Source of the DNA: Pseudeuparius sepicola
Taxonomy: Eukaryota > Arthropoda > Insecta > Coleoptera > Anthribidae
Assembly: GCA_963920635.1 (NCBI GenBank)
Contig: OY987298.1
Span: forward strand, 84,391,454 to 84,455,453
Direction of reading: 5' to 3'
DNA length: 64,000 nt
Shown: piece by piece, positions 36,690 to 48,685 of the stretch
Position numbering within the stretch: position 1 is the stretch's first letter
Layout of the letters: every line of letters begins with the position of its first letter
Translations under genes and position numbers: made by a program
The notes under the pieces: generated by a model
The model's input: the letters and a program-made list of their open reading frames with translations, nothing else
What the model was told of the DNA's origin: nothing
The model's database searches: none

Positions 36690-37982
36690 AAAACTTTTCT
36701 AAAAAATTTTTAAGTGCCTGGCCAGCGCACTTTTTCAATTTTCAAAAATGTTGACATGCTCCGAAAAAAACTCCTATGCTACGTAAATTGAGTTGTACAA
36801 CACGATTCCGCCCTCAAACTGTTTCTAAAAAATTTTTGAGTGATTGGCCAGCGCACTTTTTCAATTTTCAAAAATGTTGACATGCTCCGAAAAAAAAATT
36901 TTATGCGACGTAAATTGAGTTCTACCACACGATTCCGCCCTCAAAATTTTTCTAAAAAATTTCTAAGTGCCTGGCCAGCGCACTTTTTCAATTTTTAAAA
37001 ATGTTGACATGCTCCGAAAGGAAAATTCCTATGCGACGTAAATTGAGTTCTACCACAAGATTCCGCCCTCAAAATTTTTCTAAAAAAAATTTAAGTTCCT
37101 GGCCAGCGCACTTTTACAATTTTCAAAAATGTTGACATGCTCCGAAAAAAAACTCCTATGCGACGTAAATTGAGTTCTACAACACGATTCCGCCCTCAAA
37201 ACTTTTCTATAAAATTTCTGAGTGCCTGGCCAGCGCACTTTTTCAATTTTCAAAAATGTTGACATGCTCCGAAAAAAAAAATCCTATGCGACGTAAATTG
37301 AGTTCTACCACACGATTCCGCCCTCAAAATTTTTCTAAAAAATTTCTAAGTGCCTGGCCAGCGCACTTTTTCAATTTTCAAAAATGTTGACATGCTCCGA
37401 AAAAAATTCCTATGCGACGTAAATTGAGTTGTACAACACGATTCCGCCCTCAAAATGTTTCTAAAAAAATTTTGAGTGCCTGGCCAGCGCACTTTTTCAA
37501 TTTTCAAAAATGTTGACATACTAAGAAATAAAAATTCCTATGCGACGTAAATTAAGTTCTACAACACGATTACGCCCTAAAAATTTTTCTATAAAATTAC
37601 TAAGTGCCTGACCAGAGTACTTTTTCAATTTTCAAAAATGTTGACATGCTCCGAAAAAAAAGTCCTATGTGACGTAAATTGACTTCTGCAACACGATTCC
37701 GCCCACAAAATTTTTCTAAAAAATTTCTGAGTGCCTGGCCAGCGCACTTTTTCAATTTTCAAAAATGTTGACATGCTCCTAAAAAAAATTCCTATGCGAC
37801 GTAAATTGAGTTCTACCGCACGATTCCGCCCTCAAAATTTTTCTAACAAATTTCTAAGTGCCTGGCCAGCGCACTGTTTCAATTTTCAAAAAATGTTGAC
37901 ATGCACCGAAAAAAAAAGTCCTATGTGACGTAAATTGAGTTCTACAACACGATTCGGCCCTCAAAATTTTTCTAAAAAATTT
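36690..37982 (+). repeat. 1,908-bp-period repeat in D unit 2, first half
   Basis: About 1.29 kb that recurs at an offset of 1,907-1,908 bp (15 monomers). The ordered markers are GATTGGCCAG, AATTTTATGCG, CGAAAGGAAAATTCC, ACTTTTCTATAAAATTTC, ACTAAGAAATAAAAATT, CTGACCAGAGTAC, GCTCCTAAAAAAAATT, CTACCGCACG, GCACTGTTTC, and CGATTCGGCCC. The pair differs at a few sites, for example an A-run of 7 against 8 near 36,764. Confidence 0.83.
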
Positions 37983-37990
37983 TTGAGTGC

Positions 37991-37998
37991 CTGGCCAG
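37991..37998. other. Perfect 8-bp palindrome CTGGCCAG (representative)
   Basis: CTGGCCAG is its own reverse complement and sits at monomer positions 3-10 in the great majority of monomers. It is the only GC-rich dyad in the unit. It contains GGCC and TGGCCA, so HaeIII and MscI/BalI should cut most monomers and give a ~127-bp ladder. Variants that break it are recurrent and lineage-specific: GATTGGCCAG (as at 1,931 and 3,959), CTGGACAGTG, CTGGTCAGCG, CTGTTCAGCG and CTGACCAGAG. Whether a protein binds it cannot be told from sequence. Confidence 0.85.
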
Positions 37999-38036
37999 CG
38001 CACTTTTTCAATTTTCAAAAATGTTGACATGCTCCG

Positions 38037-38044
38037 AAAAAAAA
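38037..38044. repeat. Length-variable A-tract within each monomer (representative)
   Basis: Eight A residues follow GCTCCG at monomer positions 49-56. Between monomers the run varies from about 6 to 11, which accounts for much of the 125-129 bp length spread and for one-base shifts between otherwise equal HOR copies. Some lineages interrupt it: CGAAAGGAAAATT (as at 2,105 and 37,017), CCAAGAAAAAATT (as at 3,369), and CTAAGAAATAAAAATT (37,521). Confidence 0.8.
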
Positions 38045-38597
38045 TTCCTATGCGACGTAAATTGAGTTCTACAACACGATTCCGCCCTCAAAATTTTTCT
38101 AAAAAAAATTTAAGTGCCTGGCCAGCGCACTTTTACAATTTTCAAAAATGTTGACATGCTCCGAAAAAAAATACCTGCGACGTAAATTGAGTTCTACAAC
38201 ACGATTCCGCCCTCAAAATTTTTTAGAAAAATTTTTAAGTACCTGTTCAGCGCACTTTTTCAATTTTCAAAAATGTTGACATGCTCCGAAAAAAAAAAAC
38301 CTATGCGACGTAAATTGAGTTCTACCACAAGATTCCGCCCTCAAAATGTTTCTAAAAATTTTTTGAGTGCCTGGCCAGCGCACTTTTTCAATTTTCAAAA
38401 ATGTTGACATGCTCCGAAAAAAAATTCCTATGCGACGTAAATTGAGTTCTACAACACGATTCCGCCCTCAAAACTTTTCTAAAAAATTTTTGAGGGCCTG
38501 GCCAGCGCACTTTTTCAATTTTCAAAAATGTTGACATGCTCCGAAAAAAAATTCCTATGCGACGTAAATTGAGTTCTACAACACGATTCCGCCCTCA

Positions 38598-39890
38598 AAA
38601 CTTTTCTAAAAAAATTTTAAGTGCCTGGCCAGCGCACTTTTTCAATTTTCAAAAATGTTGACATGCTCCGAAAAAAAACTCCTATGCTACGTAAATTGAG
38701 TTGTACAACACGATTCCGCCCTCAAACTGTTTCTAAAAAATTTTTGAGTGATTGGCCAGCGCACTTTTTCAATTTTCAAAAATGTTGATATGCTCCGAAA
38801 AAAAAATTTTATGCGACGTAAATTGAGTTCTACCACACGATTCCGCCCTCAAAATTTTTCTAAAAAATTTCTAAGTGCCTGGCCAGCGCACTTTTTCTAT
38901 TTTTAAAAATGTTGACATGCTCCGAAAGGAAAATTCCTATGCGACGTAAATTGAGTTCTACCACAAGATTCCGCCCTCAAAATTTTTCTAAAAAAAATTT
39001 AAGTTCCTGGCCAGCGCACTTTTACAATTTTCAAAAATGTTGACATGCTCCGAAAAAAAACTCCTATGCGACGTAAATTGAGTTCTACAACACGATTCCG
39101 CCCTCAAAACTTTTCTATAAAATTTCTGAGTGCCTGGCCAGCGCACTTTTTCAATTTTCAAAAATGTTGACATGCTCCGAAAAAAAAAATCCTATGCGAC
39201 GTAAATTGAGTTCTACCACACGATTCCGCCCTCAAAATTTTTCTAAAAAATTTCTAAGTGCCTGGCCAGCGCACTTTTTCAATTTTCAAAAATGTTGACA
39301 TGCTCCGAAAAAAATTCCTATGCGACGTAAATTGAGTTGTACAACACGATTCCGCCCTCAAAATGTTTCTAAAAAATTTTTGAGTGCCTGGCCAGCGCAC
39401 TTTTTCAATTTTCAAAAATGTTGACATACTAAGAAATAAAAATTCCTATGCGACGTAAATTAAGTTCTACAACACGATTACGCCCTAAAAATTTTTCTAT
39501 AAAATTACTAAGTGCCTGACCAGAGTACTTTTTCAATTTTCAAAAATGTTGACATGCTCCGAAAAAAAAGTCCTATGTGACGTAAATTGACTTCTGCAAC
39601 ACGATTCCGCCCACAAAATTTTTCTAAAAAATTTCTGAGTGCCTGGCCAGCGCACTTTTTCAATTTTCAAAAATGTTGACATGCTCCTAAAAAAAATTCC
39701 TATGCGACGTAAATTGAGTTCTACCGCACGATTCCGCCCTCAAAATTTTTCTAACAAATTTCTAAGTGCCTGGCCAGCGCACTGTTTCAATTTTCAAAAA
39801 ATGTTGACATGCACCGAAAAAAAAAGTCCTATGTGACGTAAATTGAGTTCTACAACACGATTCGGCCCTCAAAATTTTTCTAAAAAATTT
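38598..39890 (+). repeat. 1,908-bp-period repeat in D unit 2, second half
   Basis: This is the second half of the pair with the same marker order. Private differences are GTTGATATGCTCC near 38,785 and CTTTTTCTATTTTTAAAAATG near 38,892. After about 39,890 it continues into a different tail with GCTCAAAAAAAAATTACT, CCCTCCAAATTT and TTTTGTGTGCC, which runs to 40,560. Confidence 0.83.
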
Positions 39891-42709
39891 CTGAGTGCCT
39901 GGCCAGCGCACTTTTTCAATTTTCAAACATGTTGACATGCTCAAAAAAAAATTACTATGCGACGTAAATTGAGTTCTACAACACGATTCCGCCCTAAAAA
40001 TTTTTCTATAAAATTTAAGTGCCTGGCCAGCGCACTTTTTCAATTTTCAAAAATGTTGACATGCTCAGAAAAAAAATTCCTATGCGACGTAAATTGAGTT
40101 CTACAACACGATTCCGCCCTCCAAATTTTTCTAAAAAATTTCTGAGTGCCTGGCCAGCGCACTTTTTCAATTTTCAAACATGTTGACATGCTCCAAAAAA
40201 AATTACTATGCGACGTAAATTGAGTTCTACAACACGATTCCGCCCTCAAAATATTTCTAAAAAAATTTTGTGTGCCTGGCCAGCGCACTTTTTCAATTTT
40301 CAAAAATGTTGACATGCACCGAAAAAAAAGTCCTATGTGACGTAAATTGAGTTCTACAACACGATTCGGCCCTCAAAATTTTTCTAAAAAATTTCTGAAT
40401 GCCTGGCCAGCGCACTTTTTCAATTTTCAAAAATGTTGACATGCTCCGAAAAAAAATCCTATGCGACGTAAATTGAGTTCTACCACACGATTCCGCCTTC
40501 AAAATTTTTCTAAAAAATTTAAGTGCCTGGCCAGCGCACTTTTTCAATTTTCAAAAATGTTGACATGCTCCGAAAAAAAACTCCTATGCTACGTAAATTG
40601 AGTTGTACAACACGATTCCGCCCTCAAACTGTTTCTAAAAAATTTTTGAGTGATTGGCCAGCGCACTTTTTCAATTTTCAAAAATGTTGACATGCTCCGA
40701 AAAAAAAATTTTATGCGACGTAAATTGAGTTCTACCACACGATTCCGCCCTCAAAATTTTTCTAAAAAAATTCTAAGTGCCTGGCCAGCGCACTTTTTCA
40801 ATTTTTAAAAATGTTGACATGCTCCGAAAGGAAAATTAATATGCGTCGTAAATTGAGTTCTACCACAAGATTCCGCCCTCAAAATTTTTCTAAAAAAAAT
40901 TTAAGTTCCTGGCCAGCGCACTTTTACAATTTTCAAAAATGTTGACATGCTCCGAAAAAAAATTCCTATGCGACGTAAATTGAGTTCTACAACACGATTC
41001 CGCCCTCAAAACTTTTCTAAAAAATTTTTAAGTGCCTGGCCAGTGCACTTTTTCAATTTTCAAAAATGTTGACATGCTCCGAAAAAAAATTCCTATGCGA
41101 CGTAAATTGAGTTCTACAACACGATTCCGCCCTCAAAACTTTTCTAAAAAATTTTTAAGTGCCTGGCCAGCGCACTTTTTCAATTTTCAAACATGTTGAC
41201 ATGCCCCAAAAAAAATTACTATGCGACGTAAATTAAGTTCTACAACACGATTCCGCCCTCAAAATGTTTCTAAAAAATTTTTGAGCGCCTGGCCAGCGCA
41301 CTTTTTCAATTTCCAAAAATGTTGACATGCTCCGAAAAAAAATTCCTATGCGACGTAAATTGAGTTCTACAACACGATTCCGCCCTCAAAACTTTTCTAA
41401 AAAATTTTTAAGTGCCTGGCCAGCGCACTTTATCAATTTTCAAAAATGTTGACATGCTCCGAAAAAAAATACCTATGCGACGTAAATTGAGTTCTACAAC
41501 ACGATTCCGCCCTCAAAATTTTTTAGAAAAATTTTTAAGTACCTGGTCAGCGCACTTTTTCAATTTTCAAAAATGTTGACATGCTCCGAAAAAAAAATAC
41601 CTATGCGACGTAAATTGAGTTCTACCACAAGATTCCGCCCTCAAAATTTTTCTAAAAAAAATTTAAGTGCCTGGCCACTGGCCAGCGCACTTTTACAATT
41701 TTCAAAAATGTTGACATGCTCCGAAAAAAAACTCCTATGCTACGTAAATTGAGTTGTACAACACGATTCCGCCCTCAAAATGTTTCTAAAAAATTTTTGA
41801 GTGCCTGGCCAGCGCACTTTTTCAATTTTCAAAAATGTTGACATGCTCCGAAAAAAAATTCCTATGCGACGTAAATTGAGTTCTACAACACGATTCCGCC
41901 CTCAAAACTTTTCTAAAAAATTTTTGAGGGCCTGGCCAGCGCACTTTTTCAATTTTCAAAAATGTTGACATGCTCCGAAAAAAAATTCCTATGCGACGTA
42001 AATTGAGTTCTACAACACGATTCCGCCCTCAAAACTTTTCTAAAAAATTTTTAAGTGCCTGGCCAGCGCACTTTTTCAATTTTCAAAAATGTTGACATGC
42101 TCCGAAAAAAAACTCCTATGCTACGTAAATTGAGTTGTACAACACGATTCCGCCCTCAAAATGTTTCTAAAAAATTTTTAAGTGCCTGGCCAGCGCACTT
42201 TTTCAATTTTCAAACATGTTGACATGCCCCACAAAAAATTACTATGCGACGTAAATTAAGTTCTACAACACGATTCCGCCCTCAAAATGTTTCTAAAAAA
42301 TTTTTGAGTGCCTGGCCAGCGCACTTTTTCAATTTTCAAAAATGTTGACATGCTCCGAGAAAAAATTCCTATGCGACGTAAATTGAGTTCTACAACACGA
42401 TTCCGCCCTCAAAATTTTTCTAAAAAATTTTTAAGTGCCTGGCCAGCGCACTTTTTCAATTTTCAAACATGTTGACATGCTCCGAAAAAAAAAACTATGC
42501 TATGTAAATTGAGTTCTACAGCACGATTCCGCCCTCAAAATTTTTCTAAAAAATTTTTGAGTGCCTGGCCAGCGCACCTTTTCAATCTTCAAAAATGTTG
42601 ACATGCTCCGAAAAAAAAATCCTACGCGACGTAAATTGAGTTCTACAACACGATTCCGCCCTCAAAATTTTTCTACAAAATTTCCAAGTGCCTGGCCAGC
42701 GCACTTTTT

Positions 42710-45700
42710 CAATTTTCAATTTTCAAAAATGTTGACATGTTCCGAAAGGAAAATTCCTATGCGACGTAAATTGAGTTCTACCACAAGATTCCGCCCTAAA
42801 AATTTTTCAAAAAAAAATTTAAGTGCCTGGCCAGCGCACTTTTACAATTTTCAAAAATGTTGACATGCTCCGAAAAAAAACTCCTATGTGACGTAAATTG
42901 AGTTCTACAACACGATTGCGCCCTCAAAATTGTTCTAAAAATTTTCTGAGTGCCTGGCCAGCGCACTTTTTCAATTTTCAAAAATGTTGACATGCTCCGA
43001 AAAAAAATTACTATGCGACGTAAATTGAGTTCTACAACACGATTCCGCCCTCAAAATGTTTCTAAAAAAATTTTGCGTGCCTGGCCAGCGCACTTTTTCA
43101 ATTTTCAAAAATGTTGATATGCTCCGAAAAAAAATTCCTATGCGACGTAAATTGAGTTCTACAACACGATTCCGCCCTCAAAACTTTTCTAAAAAATTTT
43201 TAAGTGCCTGGCCAGCGCACTTTTCAATTTTCAAACATGTTGACATGCTCCAAGAAAAAATTACTATGCGACGTAAATTGAGTTCTACAACACGATTCCG
43301 CCCTCAAAATATTTCTAAAAAATTTTTGAGTGCCTGGACAGTGCCCTTTTTCAATTTTCAAAAATGTTGACATACTCCGAAAAAAAAATTCCTATGCGAC
43401 GTAAATTGAGTTCTACAACATGATTCCGCCCTCAAAATTTTTCTAAAAAATTTGTAAGTGCCTGGCCAGCGCACTTTTTCAATTTTCAAACATGTTGACA
43501 TGCTCCAAAAAAAATTACTATGCGACGTAAATTAAGTTCTACAACACGATTCCGCCCTCAAAATGTTTCTAAAAAAATGTTGAGTGCCTGGCCAGCGCAC
43601 TTTTTCAATTTTCAAAAATGTTGACATGCTCCGAAAAAAAATACCTATGCGACGTAAATTGAGTTCTACCACAAGATTCCGCCCTCAAAATTTTTCTAAA
43701 AAAAATTTAAATGCCTGGCCAGCGCACTTTTACAATTTTCAAAAATGTTGACATGCTCCGAAAAAAAATTCCTATGCGACGTAAATTGAGTTCTACAACA
43801 CGATTCCGCCCTCAAAATTTTTTAGAAAAATTTTTAAGTACCTGGTCAGCGCACTTTTTCAATTTTCAAAAATGTTGACATGCTCCGAAAAAAAAATACC
43901 TATGCGACGTAAATTGAGTTCTACCACAAGATTCCGCCCTCAAAATTTTTCTAAAAAAAATTTAAGTGCCTGGCCAGCGCACTTTTACAATTTTCAAAAA
44001 TGTTGACATGCTCCGAAAAAAAACTCCTATGCTACGTAAATTGAGTTGTACAACACGATTCCGCCCTCAAAATGTTTCTAAAAAATTTTTGAGTGCCTGG
44101 CCAGCGCACTTTTTCAATTTTCAAAAATGTTGACATGCTCCGAAAAAAAATTCCTATGCGACGTAAATTGAGTTCTACAACACGATTCCGCCCTCAAAAC
44201 TTTTCTAAAAAATTTTTGAGGGCCTGGCCAGCGCACTTTTTCAATTTTCAAAAATGTTGACATGCTCCGAAAAAAAATTCCTATGCGACGTAAATTGAGT
44301 TCTACAACACGATTCCGCCCTCAAAACTTTTCTAAAAAATTTTTAAGTGCCTGGCCAGCGCACTTTTTAAATTTTCAAAAATGTTGACATGCTCCGAAAA
44401 AAAACTCCTATGCTACGTAAATTGAGTTGTACAACACGATTCCGCCCTCAAAACTTTTCTAAAAAATTTTTAAGTGCCTGGCCAGCGCACTTTTTCAATT
44501 TTCAAAAATGTTGACATGCTCCGAAAAAAACTCCTATGCTACGTAAATTGAGTTGTACAACACGATTCCGCCCTCAAACTGTTTCTAAAAAATTTTTGAG
44601 TGATTGGCCAGCGCACTTTTTCAATTTTCAAAAATGTTGACATGCTCCGAAAAAAAAATTTTATGCGACGTAAATTGAGTTCTACCACACGATTCCGCCC
44701 TCAAAATTTTTCTAAAAAATTTCTAAGTGCCTGGCCAGCGCACTTTTTCAATTTTTAAAAATGTTGACATGCTCCGAAAGGAAAATTCCTATGCGACGTA
44801 AATTGAGTTCTACCACAAGATTCCGCCCTCAAAATTTTTCTAAAAAAAATTTAAGTTCCTGGCCAGCGCACTTTTACAATTTTCAAAAATGTTGACATGC
44901 TCCGAAAAAAAACTCCTATGCGACGTAAATTGAGTTCTACAACACGATTCCGCCCTCAAAACTTTTCTATAAAATTTCTGAGTGCCTGGCCAGCGCACTT
45001 TTTCAATTTTCAAAAATGTTGACATGCTCCGAAAAAAAAAATCCTATGCGACGTAAATTGAGTTCTACCACACGATTCCGCCCTCAAAATTTTTCTAAAA
45101 AATTTCTAAGTGCCTGGCCAGCGCACTTTTTCAATTTTCAAAATAGTTGACATGCTCCGAAAAAAATTCCTATGCGACGTAAATTGAGTTGTACAACACG
45201 ATTCCGCCCTCAAAATGTTTCTAAAAAAATTTTGAGTGCCTGGCCAGCGCACTTTTTCAATTTTCAAAAATGTTGACATACTAAGAAATAAAAATTCCTA
45301 TGCGACGTAAATTAAGTTCTACAACACGATTACGCCCTAAAAATTTTTCTATAAAATTACTAAGTGCCTGACCAGAGTACTTTTTCAATTTTCAAAAATG
45401 TTGACATGCTCCGAAAAAAAAGTCCTATGTGACGTAAATTGACTTCTGCAACACGATTCCGCCCACAAAATTTTTCTAAAAAATTTCTGAGTGCCTGGCC
45501 AGCGCACTTTTTCAATTTTCAAAAATGTTGACATGCTCCTAAAAAAAATTCCTATGCGACGTAAATTGAGTTCTACCGCACGATTCCGCCCTCAAAATTT
45601 TTCTAACAAATTTCTAAGTGCCTGGCCAGCGCACTGTTTCAATTTTCAAAAAATGTTGACATGCACCGAAAAAAAAAGTCCTATGTGACGTAAATTGAGT

Positions 45701-48685
45701 TCTACAACACGATTCGGCCCTCAAAATTTTTCTAAAAAATTTTTGAGTGCCTGGCCAGCGCACTTTTTCAATTTTCAAAAATGTTGACATGCTCCGAAAA
45801 AAAATTCCTATGCGACGTAAATTGAGTTCTACAACACGATTCCGCCCTCAAAATTTTTCTAAAAAAAATTTAAGTGCCTGGCCAGCGCACTTTTACAATT
45901 TTCAAAAATGTTGACATGCTCCGAAAAAAAATACCTGCGACGTAAATTGAGTTCTACAACACGATTCCGCCCTCAAAATTTTTTAGAAAAATTTTTAAGT
46001 ACCTGTTCAGCGCACTTTTTCAATTTTCAAAAATGTTGACATGCTCCGAAAAAAAAAAACCTATGCGACGTAAATTGAGTTCTACCACAAGATTCCGCCC
46101 TCAAAATGTTTCTAAAAATTTTTTGAGTGCCTGGCCAGCGCACTTTTTCAATTTTCAAAAATGTTGACATGCTCCGAAAAAAAATTCCTATGCGACGTAA
46201 ATTGAGTTCTACAACACGATTCCGCCCTCAAAACTTTTCTAAAAAATTTTTGAGGGCCTGGCCAGCGCACTTTTTCAATTTTCAAAAATGTTGACATGCT
46301 CCGAAAAAAAATTCCTATGCGACGTAAATTGAGTTCTACAACACGATTCCGCCCTCAAAACTTTTCTAAAAAAATTTTAAGTGCCTGGCCAGCGCACTTT
46401 TTCAATTTTCAAAAATGTTGACATGCTCCGAAAAAAACTCCTATGCTACGTAAATTGAGTTGTACAACACGATTCCGCCCTCAAACTGTTTCTAAAAAAT
46501 TTTTGAGTGATTGGCCAGCGCACTTTTTCAATTTTCAAAAATGTTGATATGCTCCGAAAAAAAAATTTTATGCGACGTAAATTGAGTTCTACCACACGAT
46601 TCCGCCCTCAAAATTTTTCTAAAAAATTTCTAAGTGCCTGGCCAGCGCACTTTTTCTATTTTTAAAAATGTTGACATGCTCCGAAAGGAAAATTCCTATG
46701 CGACGTAAATTGAGTTCTACCACAAGATTCCGCCCTCAAAATTTTTCTAAAAAAAATTTAAGTTCCTGGCCAGCGCACTTTTACAATTTTCAAAAATGTT
46801 GACATGCTCCGAAAAAAAACTCCTATGCGACGTAAATTGAGTTCTACAACACGATTCCGCCCTCAAAACTTTTCTATAAAATTTCTGAGTGCCTGGCCAG
46901 CGCACTTTTTCAATTTTCAAAAATGTTGACATGCTCCGAAAAAAAAAATCCTATGCGACGTAAATTGAGTTCTACCACACGATTCCGCCCTCAAAATTTT
47001 TCTAAAAAATTTCTAAGTGCCTGGCCAGCGCACTTTTTCAATTTTCAAAAATGTTGACATGCTCCGAAAAAAATTCCTATGCGACGTAAATTGAGTTGTA
47101 CAACACGATTCCGCCCTCAAAATGTTTCTAAAAAATTTTTGAGTGCCTGGCCAGCGCACTTTTTCAATTTTCAAAAATGTTGACATACTAAGAAATAAAA
47201 ATTCCTATGCGACGTAAATTAAGTTCTACAACACGATTACGCCCTAAAAATTTTTCTATAAAATTACTAAGTGCCTGACCAGAGTACTTTTTCAATTTTC
47301 AAAAATGTTGACATGCTCCGAAAAAAAAGTCCTATGTGACGTAAATTGACTTCTGCAACACGATTCCGCCCACAAAATTTTTCTAAAAAATTTCTGAGTG
47401 CCTGGCCAGCGCACTTTTTCAATTTTCAAAAATGTTGACATGCTCCTAAAAAAAATTCCTATGCGACGTAAATTGAGTTCTACCGCACGATTCCGCCCTC
47501 AAAATTTTTCTAACAAATTTCTAAGTGCCTGGCCAGCGCACTGTTTCAATTTTCAAAAAATGTTGACATGCACCGAAAAAAAAAGTCCTATGTGACGTAA
47601 ATTGAGTTCTACAACACGATTCGGCCCTCAAAATTTTTCTAAAAAATTTCTGAGTGCCTGGCCAGCGCACTTTTTCAATTTTCAAACATGTTGACATGCT
47701 CAAAAAAAAATTACTATGCGACGTAAATTGAGTTCTACAACACGATTCCGCCCTAAAAATTTTTCTATAAAATTTAAGTGCCTGGCCAGCGCACTTTTTC
47801 AATTTTCAAAAATGTTGACATGCTCAGAAAAAAAATTCCTATGCGACGTAAATTGAGTTCTACAACACGATTCCGCCCTCCAAATTTTTCTAAAAAATTT
47901 CTGAGTGCCTGGCCAGCGCACTTTTTCAATTTTCAAACATGTTGACATGCTCCAAAAAAAATTACTATGCGACGTAAATTGAGTTCTACAACACGATTCC
48001 GCCCTCAAAATATTTCTAAAAAAATTTTGTGTGCCTGGCCAGCGCACTTTTTCAATTTTCAAAAATGTTGACATGCACCGAAAAAAAAGTCCTATGTGAC
48101 GTAAATTGAGTTCTACAACACGATTCGGCCCTCAAAATTTTTCTAAAAAATTTCTGAATGCCTGGCCAGCGCACTTTTTCAATTTTCAAACATGTTGACA
48201 TGCCCCACAAAAAATTACTATGCGACGTAAATTAAGTTCTACAACACGATTCCGCCCTCAAAATGTTTCTAAAAAATTTTTGAGTGCCTGGCCAGCGCAC
48301 TTTTTCAATTTTCAAAAATGTTGACATGCTCCGAGAAAAAATTCCTATGCGACGTAAATTGAGTTCTACAACACGATTCCGCCCTCAAAATTTTTCTAAA
48401 AAATTTTTAAGTGCCTGGCCAGCGCACTTTTTCAATTTTCAAACATGTTGACATGCTCCGAAAAAAAAAACTATGCTATGTAAATTGAGTTCTACAGCAC
48501 GATTCCGCCCTCAAAATTTTTCTAAAAAATTTTTGAGTGCCTGGCCAGCGCACCTTTTCAATCTTCAAAAATGTTGACATGCTCCGAAAAAAAAATCCTA
48601 CGCGACGTAAATTGAGTTCTACAACACGATTCCGCCCTCAAAATTTTTCTACAAAATTTCCAAGTGCCTGGCCAGCGCACTTTTT
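42710..48685 (+). repeat. HOR block D, unit 3 (5,976 bp, ~47 monomers)
   Basis: The unit tracks unit 2 at an offset of 7,760 (then 7,759 after an A-run change near 46,434) through both 1,908-bp halves to about 48,170. It then jumps directly to the GCCCCACAAAAAATT monomer, skipping the rest of the unit 2 tail, about 1.65 kb or 13 monomers. The jump lies between GAATGCC (about 48,160) and the C of AAACATG (48,191). It carries a new variant, TTCAAAATAGTTGACATG (near 45,138), which is absent in unit 2 but present in units 4 and 5. Confidence 0.84.

Larger units (their letters stand above)
37989..38115 (+). repeat. Reference monomer close to consensus (127 bp)
   Basis: This monomer is close to the most common base at nearly every position and serves as a coordinate frame. 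The GC-rich head is at 1-15, the T-tract and CAATTTTC at 16-28, GTTGACATGCTCCG at 35-48, the A-tract at 49-56, TATGCGACGTAAATT at 61-75, and CAACACGATTCCGCCCTC at 84-101. The AT-rich dyad follows and the monomer ends in AAGT. The consensus has 42 A, 39 T, 29 C and 17 G, so the + strand is clearly C-rich over G. It holds six CpG dinucleotides against about 3.9 expected from composition. This copy differs from consensus mainly in the dyad, where the second A-run is 8 long and the CT before AAGT is missing. Confidence 0.9.
37983..38597 (+). repeat. Spacer monomers between the 1,908-bp repeat halves
   Basis: Nearly five monomers of block A type, matching 2,600-3,060 in order: a consensus monomer, the ACCTGCGACG type, the loop-inverted dyad at 38,224 with GTACCTGTTCAGC, the AAAATGTTTCTAAAAATTTTT type, and a GAGGGCCTGG monomer. 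No other sequence is present. Confidence 0.72.
34950..42709 (+). repeat. HOR block D, unit 2 (7,760 bp, ~61 monomers)
   Basis: This is the longest unit. From its marker it follows unit 1 with one extra monomer (near 35,150, with ACACGATTGCG and AAAATTGTTCT) to about 36,690. A segment of about 3.9 kb not present in unit 1 then runs to about 40,560 and contains the 1,908-bp tandem pair. It then rejoins the block A-like tail, which matches unit 1 at an offset of 7,760. The extra segment resembles block A monomers such as 686-940 (ATTACGCCC, CCAGAGTAC, GTGACG) but in a new order. Confidence 0.84.

Noticed and set aside
38023..38042. CENP-B box on the - strand (TTCGGAGCATG...)
   Set aside because: Only the TTCG and the following A fit the box. 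The required CGGG part reads TCAA, so it is not a CENP-B box.
37989..38115. Bacterial promoter from TTGACA and TATGCG in each monomer
   Set aside because: The spacing is about 19 bp, the second box is poor, it recurs in every monomer, and there is no downstream gene. The context is eukaryotic satellite.
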